A stretch of 64,000 nucleotides of DNA from Scortum barcoo (taxonomy: Eukaryota; Chordata; Actinopteri; Centrarchiformes; Terapontidae): assembly GCA_023238725.1 (NCBI GenBank), contig CM041531.1:2392102-2456101 (forward strand), in the 5' to 3' direction. Below, piece after piece: positions 40,248 to 53,400 of the stretch. The first letter of the stretch is position 1. Each line of letters opens with the position of its first letter. Under the pieces are notes generated by a model. That model did no database searches. It was given only the letters and a program-made list of their open reading frames with translations, and was not told the origin of the DNA. The position numbers were made by a program, and so were the translations under genes.

Positions 40248-43200
40248 TCAGTTCTCCCAGCCTGAAGCCAGCAGAGATTTGCGGTCGTCTGCTCTTCTCT
40301 TCCTGGTGAAGTAACCGACAAGCGCGGCCATCACCAGCAGCGACGCCAAGAAGAAAGTGGCAAAGACCACGGTGCTGGTGTTGGTGTTGAGGAGCTCCCT
40401 GATCCTCCAGCCTCCCTCACTTGATTTGGTGTCTGGAGGAGCAGTCGCTGAAAGACAAGAGTAAAATGTTTTTAATTTATTGATATTATTGATCATAATT
40501 TATCAGAAAGAAAGAAAGAAAGAAAGAAGAAAGAAAGATGGATGGATTATATATGAACCTGCAACAGAAGAGCTCTTTCTCATCGCATCCATGGCTTCAT
40601 CGGAAACAGCTGGCCCAACAAACTGCAAAGGACCCTGGGTAATGTAGTGACCGACTGTCTCCCTGCTCAGTCCTCGCCTGCGTCTGCGGGAGGGATCATT
40701 CAAACAGCCCCGAGCACATCTGGAGAACGGGCTGCCCGGCTCACACAGGATGACCGAGCAGGTGATGTACACCTGTGATGAGGTCAGAGGAAAAATGTAG
40801 TTCATGTTGAGCATCCGAGGTTACCGGGTGTGGATTAGTTTTTAGTAAGTGTCCGATATAACCAGACGCACAGAACAAATACTTGTTTGTCGTACACAAC
40901 CTGAGCTTTGACTTTGAGCTTTTGAAGTTTCCCTCTAAAGTAAACTGGGCACAGAGAGTGAGACATTGCGTCTCATTTATTTTATAGTCATGCTAACAAT
41001 CCAACACAACAAACTAATTAATGAGAAATCCCACAGCCTTCTATTGGAAAACCAGACAGTAGGATGATTATATGATACTGGAAGCATGAACATGTTGTCT
41101 CCTCCATCTCTTACAGTAAGATCAAGTGATATTTTGATTTGAGTTTGAGTTCATATTCATAATTACCTGTTCATAGTTTCCGGTAAATTTGAAGGCTTGA
41201 ACCTCAAAGTTGAATGACCTTTGATCAGATGTGTAAACTCTGATTGTCTCGTCTTTTAGACACCTGTAAGAAAAATGAAATGCAGCATGTCACACGCACC
41301 ATAAATAAGCCGAAAATGCATTTTTATCAAAATAAATATCCCTGCAGGCTTCAGCTCTCACCCATTCTTGATGAGGTCATAGGACAGGTTGTTTTCTGGG
41401 TTGTCATCGGGAGTCGCTTTGCACGATTCAACAAACAGAGTCACATTTGGCAGCTCCGAACGAGCCTGAATGCCCATGTAGACCGTGTCCAGCAGCTTCA
41501 CCTGCACCGGGTAGGCGCTGGCCTCCACCTTGTTCGTAAAGTTGCTGTTGGTGAAAATCTCAAAAGAGTAGCCGAAGCTACCGAAGCTGGACTCGGTGAA
41601 AATGTATTCAGTCTTGTGGAGGTTGTAGTAGCTGTGGATGCTGATGGTTTTAGGAAACTGGCACGAGAAGCCGATCTTAACGGTTTTTCTTCGGGTTATA
41701 ATCTCGGTGGGCAGCTCGAAGGAGTTGATCTCATTTGTGAAAGCGATAAGATCTCCTTTATCCTGAAATCAAGACAAAAAAACACAGTGGCTGAGAGGAA
41801 AGTGCAAGTCATAATTATAATAGAATATATAATAAAGTGCCACAGTGTGCCAAGATACAAACAAGAACAACATAAAAAAAATAACTGCAGCACGGCTCTT
41901 CTCGGCTTCCATACGTAAAAGGTAATAAAATGAGATTACAGCTTTAACCGCTGCGATTTGGATGAAAGTGTAAAAGTTTCTCTGCACCTCCAGTCTGGTG
42001 CCGCAGGTGCTGAACGACATGCTGCCCATGATGTGAGTGCTGTTGGAGGTGAGCGAGCACGAGCGGTCTCTGAGCTGGAGGAAGTTCTTGTCGATGTCGG
42101 GCATGGACGTCTTCTCGAGGGCTACCACCATCATGTTGGGCGAGCACACGACGGTGGCCTTACCTGTAAGTGTATTAACTTCATCATCACCATGCATTCA
42201 GACTGTAAAGTTTTCTCTGTCAGATTTTAGACTTTTAGGAATATGAAAACAACTTTGTCTGAAATCAGATCTAAAGACTGTTACTGCAACACTCAACTGT
42301 GGAGAAATCGTTAAAAATACAGTCACTGTACTTTTGTTTTAACAGCGAGTTTCAATGGATGAGGAACAAACCTTGAACGATGGATGTTTGGGTCACCATG
42401 ACAACGACACACCTCATCTCTGATTGGCTGAGTGTGAAAACGAAGAAAATAAATGTCACTGCAAAATTATATAAAATTATAATGAGAAGAGAAGAGGAAC
42501 AACAGTGATAGTAATGATGATGATGTGATGCAAGTGTGTGCAAAGGCTCCAGAAACGTGATATATTTTTAATTTTTTCCTCATTGTTTTACACTCCAGCA
42601 TATTCAGAGACACAAACACTCACATCCACGACGTGAACATAAGCACCACTCACGTTTCATTCGTCTCTGCAGTGAAGCAGACCGGGACGAATCTGTAAAG
42701 GTCACTTTGTGTCGGCGTCCAGCTCAGGGTGACTTTAGCTTTTCCGTTCTCTTCATCTGTCAACACTTTGGTCATGTTTGTGGGGCCGCTGACCTGAAAG
42801 TCACGTATGCTGCAGGAAAGAGAAAGAAACATGATGAAGTTATGTGTATCTGGCACGCTGCAAGCTACTCTTATCTGTGTATATATCGGTGTATTTCTTT
42901 AGTAATAAGTAAATACCTGGCATGGCGAGCCTGTGCTTCGGCAAAAAGCTGAAATTTCTGCCCCACGGTGGCGTAAAGAACAGCACCATGTGAAGGAGTC
43001 ATGGACAGAAACATGGGCAGCACACGGCCGACTTCACAGTTTGGTATCGAAGGAAGGACTGAAACAAAAAAAAAGACAGAAAAATCACCAAGACAGAAAA
43101 ATTAACACATTTTCTTTTTTGCCTTATTTGCACTTTTCTAGTTTGTAGAGTTGTTTGTAATGCCTGAAAAATCATACGTTTACAAGAATAGTAACAGTAT

Positions 43201-46200
43201 TTAAAGAAAAATATAATACTAAAGTGGTCATTTTTCAGAAAAAAATTCATTATACAATGAGATTGAAGGTGTTACTTTGAGAGGGAAAACATCACAATAT
43301 TATGGAAATAAAGTCTTAATATTAGGAGAAAAAGTTGTTACTTTACAGTAAAAAGATGCTGTATTTCAAATGTAAAATAAAATAGTAATTCTCATAAAAA
43401 TATCACATAACTGTGGTGTGTTTTCGCTTAAATTACAACATTATTATTAACTTTATGACCTTTGTCCTCATAAATTCACAGCTTTATCATTGTAATATTA
43501 TATCATGTAATACTGAAAGGTCTGTTTCAAAACATAAGCAAGATAAAATTACAGGAATTCCCTTTTGATTTCTGTTTTTTTGCTCATCAGGTCAAATTAA
43601 GTTGGTTTTCTTTAAATCCAGCTGTGTCGCTCTATCAAATGTGTATTTTCTTTGTTTGGGTTTCTTACTTTCCACTGAGAACTGCAGCTTCACTCTGCAG
43701 AGAGCAGATGGTGAGTTTGTGTTGGAGGCTTCTCGAAACGTTGATCTTCCATCTGCGTAAGTCAAAGTGATGTTTTTGGTGGGAAAGTCCTCCAGCATCA
43801 GCTCGAACACGTGGACACCGACGCTGATTTGACCCGTACTCGTCAGTGTGCACGCATTCTGCAAGAGTTCAGTGAAGATGATTGAAATGCTTTTGTCTCT
43901 CTGGATCTTCATAGAAAAGGATCACTTTAAAATATCAATAATCATAGATATAATCAAAGATACCTCTTGACTTTTGCTCAGTCACAACAAATGTTGTATA
44001 TTTATAGTGTAAATAAACCATCTGATAAATGCAAAGACAAACAGATAATTTCATGGGAAGTACTACAAATATCACAGGAAAAAATGTGCAAGAGTTGTTT
44101 TTGAGTTCTAAAGTCACTGCTTAGCTTGGCTTGATTGTTTGATCATTACAGCTCCTGTTTTTATCATGGTGTGTATTAAACACTTACCTGGTCCAGGGTA
44201 AAGTTGGAGGAAACTGCAGAGTTGGTCGTGAAGCGACATCTCACATTATCTCCGTCTGGATCGTGTGTCAGAAGACGAATCCTCGAAAAACAGTTCTGAG
44301 GCACCCTGCATGAAAACACAATTTAATATTTGATTTAATACAGACTAAACTCATTAGTGCATTTAAATTAACAACCAAGTTTCAGGTTCCTGCGTTTAAT
44401 GTTTTAATAAAATATTCTTCTGTAAAACTTTGAACCACTTGTCATCTTATTTTTGATGGAATTTAAGAAGGAGAATCATTTCCATATTTCTCACACTATT
44501 TTGACAATTTTCTACTAAAATAAAATGAATAAATAAATGCTTAAATACAGTTTTCATCACGTCATTGTGACAACACAGCCATCTTTATCATCACATTATT
44601 ATTTCCTCTGACAGAAACGTGGAACAACTTTAAGGCACATTTTGATAAAAGAAATTGGATCTGTACGATATAAGCGAAAATATTTTAAAGACTGTTTACA
44701 GACGTCTTGTAGAAAGTGTTTTAACTTTTGGGAAATTTTTGGAGCAGAAACAACTGGGATGTAAATATAAATTGCAGGTGAAACAAAAGGCCAAACAAAT
44801 TTTAAAAAATCATAAAACTGTCCTCAGAAAGATGCTCTAGAGTCGCTGCAGCAACTGAGAAAGTTTACAAAAAGTCTTTAATACAGTAACTTTGCTAAAT
44901 TCATAAACGCATTTCACCATGTTCATTATTGTTGTCTGTGCTGTAAATGTTTCATGTCATTTACTTTATTATAGTGCGTGTTGTGATTCACTAAGATGGA
45001 TTTTTTAACTGACTGTTGAAGCTGAAGACAAAACTTCACATTGTGAAAACAAGAAAATATTATTATTATATAAGATTATTATTATAAAGATGATTATTGT
45101 TCCAAAAAAATGTATATGTAGAATTGTGGGGACTGAAAATTAAAAATCACTGGACACTGAGACCTGAAATGATTTAACAGAGATTCATTTTTTGTGTCTT
45201 TTTGTGTGCAACATCTTTTGTTGGTCTGTATAACTTTATCAAACTTTACATTATCTTTAGATGACTGAAGGAAATGCCAACAGTGATGCTGCATGATGCA
45301 AAAACATCTTTATTAAACACTTTTCTCTGCTGATATGGGTGCTTTTTCTGTGTGTGGAATATATGTTAGTGCTACACCTGCAGGTCTCTGTTATGTGATG
45401 TTCATGTTTGAGTCCCAGTTTGAACAGAAGTTTTGCACCGTAAAGAAGACACCGTCGTGGTTATGGGGCAGCTGTTGAGCGTGTGTGTGTCAGATCGAGT
45501 TCCCAGGTCCAACTCGGCACGAGACGTCCAGTTTGTTTTTCCGTTGACATTAGACGCCCAGCAGCAGCCCGAGTCCCTGAAAGGAAGAAGGTGGGACGTA
45601 ATTATCACTCATAAATATATTGATGCCCCCCCGGAGACTTCACCTCACATAATCACCCCCCAACGCGCCATCTGGAGAGTTTCTAGAACAGCCATTGTCA
45701 TTTACCTGATCCCTGCACTCACACACACTCACACACAATGAACCTTTACTACTCTACAAATTCAAGGTACTTGTACTTGAGTATTTCATTTTTATGCAAC
45801 AAGGGAACAAATATAAGATTTTTACCTTATCTCAGAGGTAAATATTTTACTTTTACTCAATCTGAATGGCAAATAATGTACTTAAATAAAGAATTTTACT
45901 CAATCTTAAAGGTAAATATAGCACTTTTACTTCCTTCAAAAGTTAATATTGTACTTTTACTTGATCCAAGATGTAAACATAGTATTTTTACTCCATCAGA
46001 TGTAAATATAGTATTTTTACTTCAATCAGAGGTAAATATAGTATTTTTATGAGTTCTCCCTGTCTGTTCTTGTCCGTCATGTTTTTGCCGAGGTTTACGA
46101 GGAGGTTACTCCAGGACAATCATCACCACCAATCAAGCCACCTCCTCCTCTGCTGTATTTAAACACCGGCTCATTCAACCACTCTCTGCCAGACCCTTCA

Positions 46201-48256
46201 GTTACTCTGCTCTTTACGTTGTGGCTCTTGTAAATCTGCTCTTTGTTCTCCTCCTTCTTCAGATAAATAAACTATTTAAAGCCTCCTTGGATCAGCTGCA
46301 TCGTCACAAAGCTGAAAACAGGCTGTTTTTCTGACTTTTTACAGATACGTGGTTCTCACAGGACAAACATATGATGATCTTATAGACCATGATGCATTGC
46401 TGCAGATGAAACTAGCCAACAGTATATAAAGTCGTTGAAATGAACCTGAAACATGAACAGCAGTAAAATGCAGCGTCCACATTAATGCAGCAGGAAGATT
46501 CATCCAGAAACACCAGAGAGAACAGGAACACTTTACTGACACAGGAGGACTTTTACTGACGAGGACTTTAAGTATAATCAGCATCATTTACTTGATGCAG
46601 GAGTATTTTCAAGGAGTGATATTAGTACTTTTAATTTTAGAACTGTGAATACTTCTTCCACCGCTGCTAATATATTCTGTTCTTCATGGCAGAAGAATAT
46701 TTGATCAATTAATGTAGCCATCCTGAAAAAGATGTTCACCAAAATGTTGAATCACAAATACAATTTTGGCTTTGACAAAATGTGTTTTGTGGTGCTGTAT
46801 TAAAAATATGAGGAAGTGATCGGCTCACTGGATGCTGGTCACAAACAACCTCACGCCCATCTGAGGCATTTTTAACAATCATCCAAACTCGGTTTAAGGT
46901 TCAGAGTGTCACTTTGGCATGACTTTGTTTGTAATTGTTTTCAGATGCCACATACCAAACTTTACCTGCCCTGTGGATCACGTTGTGTTAATGTGAACAG
47001 GCCTGATGCCTCATTCGAGTGACATAAGAGAGGAGTTCCTGTGAGCGGGTCTTACCTCAAAGAGAAGGTGGTTTGATTAGTCGAGATGGTTGCTGTCGTT
47101 TGCCCCTCTGATTGGCACCATCTGCCCTGTCCTGTGTTATCTCGGTCAGTTTGCAGGAAGCTTAGCTCATCAAAGTTTGTGCACACACCGCCCTCACACG
47201 TGAAAGATGACTGAGCGGCACAGTTACTTCTGCCGTTCAGTCTGCGATGAAAGGCCACCTACACAGATTGAGAAGAACATCATTGTAAAAATAGTTTAAA
47301 AGCACTTCAAGTTTTCTGAGTAAAAAACACAGTAATGCTTTGTGTTTGTTCATCTGGATATTTTGTTTGTAAAACTCCTCTAAAGTTTTGTAAAGGCAGG
47401 TCAGTAAACCCTCTGTAGACATCAGCAGGAGGTATGATTGACCTGCAGGTGTTTCATAAGCCAGTAAAATTATTAATAATCTTTTATTTATAGAGCATAT
47501 TTCTAAACCCACATTACAAATCAGTTAGAGAAACATATAGTGTCACCAGCAAAAGGCCCAAAAAAGAAGAGATTTTAAAGAAATAACTGATTGTGATCTC
47601 TGTCACCTCTAACTTGTGACTAAAAGTTTGGATATAAAGCATGAAAAGGCCGGTAAAAGTCAACAAGAAAATCTCAGACTCAATTCTAAAATGCTCTATG
47701 AGTCCATGCAAACAGGCGTGATGTAGTCTCTTCTCTTGTTTAAAGCCCGACAGGTGAGATCTGAACAGTCTGCAGCCGATGAATAGAGCTTTTATTTGTC
47801 CCACAGCGAGGAAATTTACAGTGCAACAGCAGCGAAAACACACAGTGGAAAATAGACAGTAAGAAATGCAACAAATAGAATAAAATAAGAAATAATAATA
47901 AAATATAGAATATAAAAAATACAAATGAAAAAATAGTAAAAATAAAATAATCCAAGATAAATAATTAAAACTATGACTCTAAGTATACCTGTAGTATATA
48001 CATATAAGAATATATAGTATCTCAGGTATAAATGAGTGCAGAAACAGTGAAACAGTGAAATGAACAGTGAGCAGAAGTGTAGCTTTTAGTTTAGCGTTGT
48101 TATATAAAATACAAATGAAGATAAAAGTTTGAGCAGCTCTACCTTAAACCTCCCGTCCCTCTGTATGTGAGGAGGCATGAAGCTGACGCTGTCTCCATAA
48201 AAGCTGAGAGCTGAAGCAGGTACCACGAACAGCAGCAGGAGAGCGGCTGCCTCCAT
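40248..48256 (-). CDS. ZP-C: intact membrane-anchored ZP-domain protein without mucin insert
   Basis: Third paralogue, 13 coding exons: 48256-48143, 47258-47056, 45576-45439, 44305-44188, 43858-43669, 43058-42917, 42809-42654, 42427-42372, 42163-41988, 41762-41362, 41263-41167, 40772-40559, 40447-40248. These join in one frame to 734 aa. Residues 1-18 are a signal peptide; about 20-240 the N-terminal module (CEGGVC, DSGCCW, DLGTRSDT, DPDGDNVRCR); about 255-360 the Ig-like region (WTPT...PVCF); about 372-630 the ZP module (VVCSP, STCGT, LFVESCKATPDDNP, VYITCSV, CARGC). A run of five Arg at about 626-630 is the likely cleavage site. Residues about 694-715 are the transmembrane helix, then a basic 19-residue tail. 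Exon 5 joins the N-terminal module straight to SALCRVKLQFSVE with no mucin repeat. Exon 4 lacks the Cys-x-x-Cys pair of its paralogues. The function is inferred: surface or shed polymer-forming glycoprotein. Confidence 0.9.
40502..40538. repeat. (AAAG)n microsatellite in ZP-C intron 12
   Basis: A short purine tetranucleotide run about 20 bases past the exon 12 donor. On the coding strand it is a CTTT-type pyrimidine tract and is unlikely to matter for splicing at that distance from the acceptor. Confidence 0.8.
45760..46050. mobile_element. hAT-like MITE remnant, left part
   Basis: Five to six degenerate units of about 40 bases carry GTAAATATAG followed by (T)ACTTTTACTT, after GGTACTTGTACTTGAGTATTTC. 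Such ACTTTTACT arrays are subterminal repeats of hAT-family elements in fish. It lies in ZP-C intron 2. The left terminal repeat is missing. Confidence 0.5.
46054..46320 (+). other. LTR- or promoter-like insert in ZP-C intron 2
   Basis: This segment is compositionally unlike its flanks: GC-richer, with TGCTGTATTTAAACACC near 46154, a cluster of pyrimidine-rich sequence and AATAAA near 46265. The order TATA-like box, then about 110 bases, then polyadenylation signal resembles an LTR R region. It separates two hAT-like pieces and may be a nested insertion. I found no boundary repeats. Confidence 0.3.
46570..46666. mobile_element. hAT-like MITE remnant, right end
   Basis: The segment repeats AGTACTTTTAATTTTAG and ends TACTTCTTCCACCGCTG, whose reverse complement starts CAGCGGTGGAAGAAGTA. 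That is a terminal sequence I recognise from common fish hAT-like elements. It probably pairs with 45760-46050. Confidence 0.5.
47787..48110 (-). mobile_element. Rex1-type LINE 3' tail in ZP-C intron 1
   Basis: The plus strand reads GCTTTTATTTGTCCCACAGC, then ACAGCAGCGAAAACACACAG and TGGAAAATAGACAGTAAGAA. This is almost the same as 20222-20303. It lies within intron 1 with its right end about 30 bases before the donor of exon 1. No reverse-transcriptase sequence remains. Confidence 0.75.
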
Positions 48257-49076
48257 GATGACTGACTCAATCTGTTTGTGTGAAAGCTTGTTCAGTCAGT
48301 TTCAGTCTCAGAGATCTGAGAGGCGGCTCTCTTGAAAATCACCCAACAGGACTGACCAGATCTGCATACAGAACGAGAGGAATCCACTGTGGAGATTTTC
48401 ACACAATCGATGATGAAAACAGATTCTGCGTTGGAGGATATTTCGGCTTTTGTTTGCTGTGAACTTCCTTAATCAGATTTTAGTGAGAGGTGTCCTGGTT
48501 GACTTTGATATTCTAATGTCGCCTCTCTCATGTGGACAATCCCTCCCTCCTCATTTATGTGACATGTGATCTGATATAATATACACTATATTGTTATCAT
48601 ATATCATATCATGCTCCTACTTATCATCATATTATGTATATACTTATAAATTATTTTTATCTATATGTACTTATACATTGCATAATAGGAATTATATATA
48701 CAATACAATAGGCATAACAGGCATGTATTATACATACATTATACATCACATCTTATATCAATATATTAAATCTCTGTGTATCTCTGTATGTCTTGGCTGT
48801 GTCACTGTACTACTATTGATGTTACTATTCTTACAGATTCTTATTCTTATTATTGTTATTAAATTGAAAGATAAGTTTACATACATAAATAATCTATACC
48901 TGTCCTCAGTATATACCATTTTCTCTCTTCAAAATTTACATATTTATATTTGAGTCTGACTTTCTTTTATCTTGATGTAAAGAAAAATATTTCTGAATGT
49001 ACAACAGTATTTCATACAAGAGGACAAACGCTTCTTAAGTATTGTTCTTTGTGGACACATGTTCAGTACAATAGAA

Positions 49077-49180
49077 CAGAGATTCCCAAATTGGGGGTCC
49101 CGACCCCCCGGGAGGTCGCGAGACGCCGAGGGGGGGTCACGAGTTGATTTTCAGAATCCTCCTGAGGTGATTACGACAGT
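49077..49180. mobile_element. hAT-like terminal fragment
   Basis: CAGAGATTCCCAAATTGGGG followed by GC-rich GACCCCCCGGGAGGTCGCGAG and GGGTCACGAG resembles ends of non-autonomous hAT elements widespread in fish. The matching opposite end was not found. Confidence 0.4.
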
Positions 49181-49547
49181 TTAATGACAGTATCGTTTGC
49201 AGGTGATGTCACTTTACTGCGCCACAGTAAACCTCACAGGTTACACAGTGTTGCCAGCTTGGCGACTTTCTAAACCCTCTTGGTGACTTTTTTGTCAAAA
49301 GCGACCAGCGACAAATCTAGTGACTTTTTCTGCTGTTATTGGAGACTTTTTGGTGTTTTGGAGACTCTGACGTGAAACGTGCGTATCGTCAGTGTGCACC
49401 AGTAGATTTCGTCTGAACCATAGACTGTAGGTCTGAACAGCTCAAATCTACACCTTAAGCCAAGGATATTATTTTTAAAAATGAAACATTGGTTAATACC
49501 AACCAAAGACAAAGCAGAGGCCAGCAGAGACAGCAGCAGAGGACAGT

Positions 49548-49562
49548 CACATATATTATATA

Positions 49563-49593
<31 letters not shown>

Positions 49594-49600
49594 ATACACA
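49548..49600. repeat. (TA)n/(CA)n microsatellite
   Basis: Short TA-rich run followed by (AC)n. Low-complexity sequence of no evident function. Confidence 0.85.
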
Positions 49601-50216
49601 GCCTGCAATAGAATATATTATTCAATAAATAAAAACATAGTAAGCAGAAAAATGTAAAAAGGGTGACACTTGAAGTCAGAAGTATAAATTAAATATAAAT
49701 AGACAATATTATTCAATAGACCACAATATAAATAAATATAAAATAAAGACAAAGACAATATGTGCAAAATGACTGTAATTTAATGACGAACTGTGCAGAT
49801 TGTGCAAAAATGTTTTCCATGGATGTGCAAAACGTTCACAGTATTAACAACAAGTTATTTGCAATGTGCACAGATACAGTCTGAGAGATGTGCGTAATGT
49901 AATGTATGTGTGATTTAATCTATAATGACTATTTCTTGTTTTTGTATGGAGTTTGCAAAGGCATGCAGGCTATCTGGTGACTTGATCTAATTAAGGGCTT
50001 CATGCTGATTGGCTGAGCGGTGGAACAGGATCAGCCAAAGCGTGCTGGCCACAGAATCTGATTGAATATTGATCTATAAGAGTGAAAATAAAGAAAATTG
50101 AAAACTGTACATGTGAGTCAACTACTAAAAATCCAAACGTGTGACTTTAAAGTAACATTCTGCATGTAAAAAGAGACACTTAAGAGTTTTCTGTTCTCTT
50201 TTCTTTTTTAGGTGAT

Positions 50217-50254
50217 AGTAGTAGCAGTAGTAGTAGTAGTAGTAGCAGCAGTAC
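50217..50254. repeat. (TAG)n trinucleotide run
   Basis: About a dozen TAG/CAG triplets about 220 bases upstream of the arfgap2 start. The position would be promoter-distal. No function is inferred. Confidence 0.8.
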
Positions 50255-50442
50255 ATGCATGAATATGAACTTGACTTGAATAAACACGCATTCAATTGCG
50301 AACATATTGATTTATTTTTGCTTAAGTTCCATATTGTTCCAGACAGATTTTTGCATATAATGTTTAAGTTTTTTAAGTCATCGTCATCATTTATGGTTTT
50401 TTAATCGCTTTTCTCAGAATTGAGCCATACGAGGACTCGTAC

Positions 50443-50450
50443 TGACGTCA
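50443..50450 (+). promoter_or_regulatory. CRE-type octamer upstream of arfgap2
   Basis: A perfect palindromic TGACGTCA lies 35 bases upstream of the arfgap2 ATG. CREB/ATF proteins bind this octamer. Its place at a TATA-less housekeeping promoter is plausible. The binding is inferred. Confidence 0.55.
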
Positions 50451-50473
50451 GCACCTTGAACGTGTCAGAGTGG

Positions 50474-50485
50474 CAAGATGGCGGC
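50474..50485 (+). promoter_or_regulatory. TISU/YY1 element spanning the arfgap2 start codon
   Basis: CAAGATGGCGGC matches the TISU consensus SAASATGGCGGC at every position and includes the YY1 core. TISU elements direct translation from very short 5' UTRs and act as YY1-dependent initiators, so transcription probably begins a few to thirty bases upstream. It also fixes the start codon at 50478. Confidence 0.75.
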
Positions 50486-53400
50486 GGAACCAAACAAGAC
50501 AGAAATCCTGACCGTGTTTAAAAGACTGAGATCTGTTAATACTAACAAGGTGAGATATGTTAAGACTAAAGATGTAGTAATACCAACAAGAAGACCGAGC
50601 GAGACGCTACTGAGAGTCCGTCAGTGACATAGCTGGAGGCGGCTTGTCCGTTAGAATCATCCGGGAGCCGCTAACAGCTAACGGGAGCTAACATTAGGCT
50701 ATGACCGGAGCTAACAGGAGCTAACAGGAGCTAATAGTAGTAAATTACAGGACCCAACAGTGGTAAAGAACATAAGTTAACATGAGCTAAAAACAGAGGG
50801 AGTTAAACGAAAACTAACAGGAGTTAAAACAGGAGCAAATAGTAGTTAAAATAGGAGCTAACAGAAGCTAACAGCTGTTAAAACAGAATCTACCAGGAGT
50901 TAACGCTGGTATATAACCGGAGCTAACAATAGATAACATGAGCTAACAGTGGTTAAAACAGGAGCTGAGAGGTGTTTATAACAAGAATCAAAAATGGCTA
51001 ACGGAATTAAAACTGGAGCTAACATTAGTTAACAGGCGTTAATGATAGAAGCTAACAGGAGCGTCAGAGCCCACCCATAGGTTATTGTAACTGGGATCAG
51101 TGATTAGGTTGTGAGCTCCTCTCATACTTCGTTGGTCCTTTTGATGATCACCTGAAAACAGCATTGATGGCGACGGATGGTGTGAGTGATCTGTGATGTG
51201 TCGCTGATTGCTAACGAACTCGCCTGCTTGTGTTCACTCTGTTTTTACTGAACCAAATTATATTTTTGTTATAATGAACATTTAAATTTGTCATACACCA
51301 CTATTTCCTCTATGCAGGTGACTTAACGGCATGTTGTTCCTGCTGTATGTGGCCCTTTGAGTGCCACAATAACAGGGACTAATTGTACTTAATCACAGGA
51401 GCTAACAGTAGTTAATTAGCAAAGAGGAGCTAATGTTGCTGATGTCAGCAGTGTCTCATGAAACATCGTTTTATTTTCGACCTGCTGTCAGATGTTCAGC
51501 TTGATTGTTATTTAAATATATTTGACTTTATATATTTGATATAAAGTGTGTTAAAATTCTTTAATGTTTGACTTTCTCATAGAAAGGATCATGATCAGTT
51601 TAGAGATGGAAACATTCATACATCTTTTTAATATTTCTTTTCATCAATGGAGAACTGTAGCTTATAATTAGTTTTTATTTACTATTAACTGACCAATTAG
51701 TGTCCTGATCAACTGATTGATGGTTTAGTGTATAAAATGTCCAAATATTGAAATATAATAATGATAAATGTTTTGTTTGGTCTGATTGACTGAACACAAA
51801 ACACAAAGATGATTCGATTACAAACCCGAAAGATGCATTCGTTATCTATAACTGCTTATCCTGACACACAGGGTCGCAGGGTGTCTAAAACAGTAAATCT
51901 TCACATCTGAAATGTGCTCTTTTTGGACAGGTCTGTTTTGACTGTGCAGCCAAAAACCCGAGCTGGGCCAGTATCCCGTATGGTGTGTTCCTGTGCATTG
52001 ACTGCTCGGGCATCCACCGCTCCCTGGGAGTTCATCTCAGCTTCATCAGGTCGGTTTATCTGCACGCTTTATTTACACCTTTAGTTGAGCTGTCTGAGAG
52101 AAAAACACGACCATCAGTGAGATCAGATAGTTTTGTCTTGTGGCCACAGATTGTGAATGTTGGCCTGTGTGACTGATGTTCATATTCCTCCTTTTCCCCC
52201 TCAGATCCACTGAGTTAGACTCTAACTGGAACTGGTTTCAGCTCAGATGTATGCAGGTTGGAGGAAATGCCAATGCGGTAAGTCAGACTAAATTAACAGG
52301 AATGTCTAGGTAGTGTAATTAAACAGTATTCCTCTTCTTGTGGTTGATTTCTGTGTTTTTTAATGTACTAACTCTCTTTCCTGTCTGAAGACGGCATTCT
52401 TCCGACAGCATGGCTGCTCCACAAACGACACCAACGCCAAGTACAATAGTCGTGCAGCCCAGATGTACAGGGAGAAGATTCGACAGCAAGCAAATGCTGC
52501 GTTGTCTAAATATGGCACGGACGTGAGTACCTGTCTTACTTTGTGGCCTAAATCATGACAGATTGCTCCTGCATTGATGTAGTCAGCAGCAGACTGCCAG
52601 ACTTCTCCCTGCTTTGTTGAATAAGCCTTTTTTGTTTCAGCTTTTCCTGCCTGGTATTTTCTGCCATAAATGTCTGTCACAACATGCGTGATTTTATTCA
52701 TCCTAACTGGAGGAATAACAAGTTAGTTTAGTGAAACTCCTCTCAGCCAGAGAAAAAACTCACACTAGATGAACCCTCGTTTGACCCTGGAACAGTCAGT
52801 ACGATGTGCTTTCACACTGAGGTGTCCTTATTACGCTCACATGCATCTCTTCTCTGGGATACGCCGGGAACACACACAGTGAGCTTTGAAAGCTGATAAT
52901 AACTGAGTGGTAGTTTTTCTGATCTACAATGTTTCATATCGAGGCGAAATATTCACAGCTATTATGTGATATATTTCTCAATTTACCAACACTAATCCGA
53001 CCCCTGCTTCTGTCTGTTACATGACCTGATTAAGTGGTTAATTTATCAGTTTTTCCTTACGGGTACAACTTATTAGATACAACAGAAATTAAGCAGTGTC
53101 CTGTGGATCACTGACATATTACATAAACATGGTTATCTTGAGTGATTATTAGTGTCTGAGTCTAGTTCGGAGTCCACAAGGTGTGTACTCACCTCAGTGT
53201 GTGATTATCACATCGCGGGCAGTATGCCAAAAAATACAAGCCAAAACTGTAAAGCGCCTGTGTGAATGTGGAGTTGCGTGAGTGTCTCTAAGTTTAACAA
53301 ACTTTCTCTTTCAGTTATGGATCGACTCTTCTGCAGGAGGCACATCTGCAGCTCCTGAGAAGAAAGAGGCAGACTTTTTTGCTGAACATACACAGGTTTG

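Larger units (their letters stand above)
48260..50440. other. Divergent spacer between ZP-C and arfgap2
   Basis: About 2.2 kb separates the two start codons. No clear TATA box is visible just upstream of ZP-C. At 49077-49180 a repeat starting CAGAGATTCCCAAA with GGGGGTCCCGACCCCC occurs. At 49240-49390 there is a second dispersed repeat (GTTGCCAGCTTGGCGACTTT). TA/CA and TAG microsatellites follow. I see no gene. Confidence 0.5.

Noticed and set aside
41244..41918. A 224-residue plus-strand open frame
   Set aside because: It is antisense to ZP-C exon 10 and exon 11. The minus strand has the conserved ZP sequence and proper splice sites.
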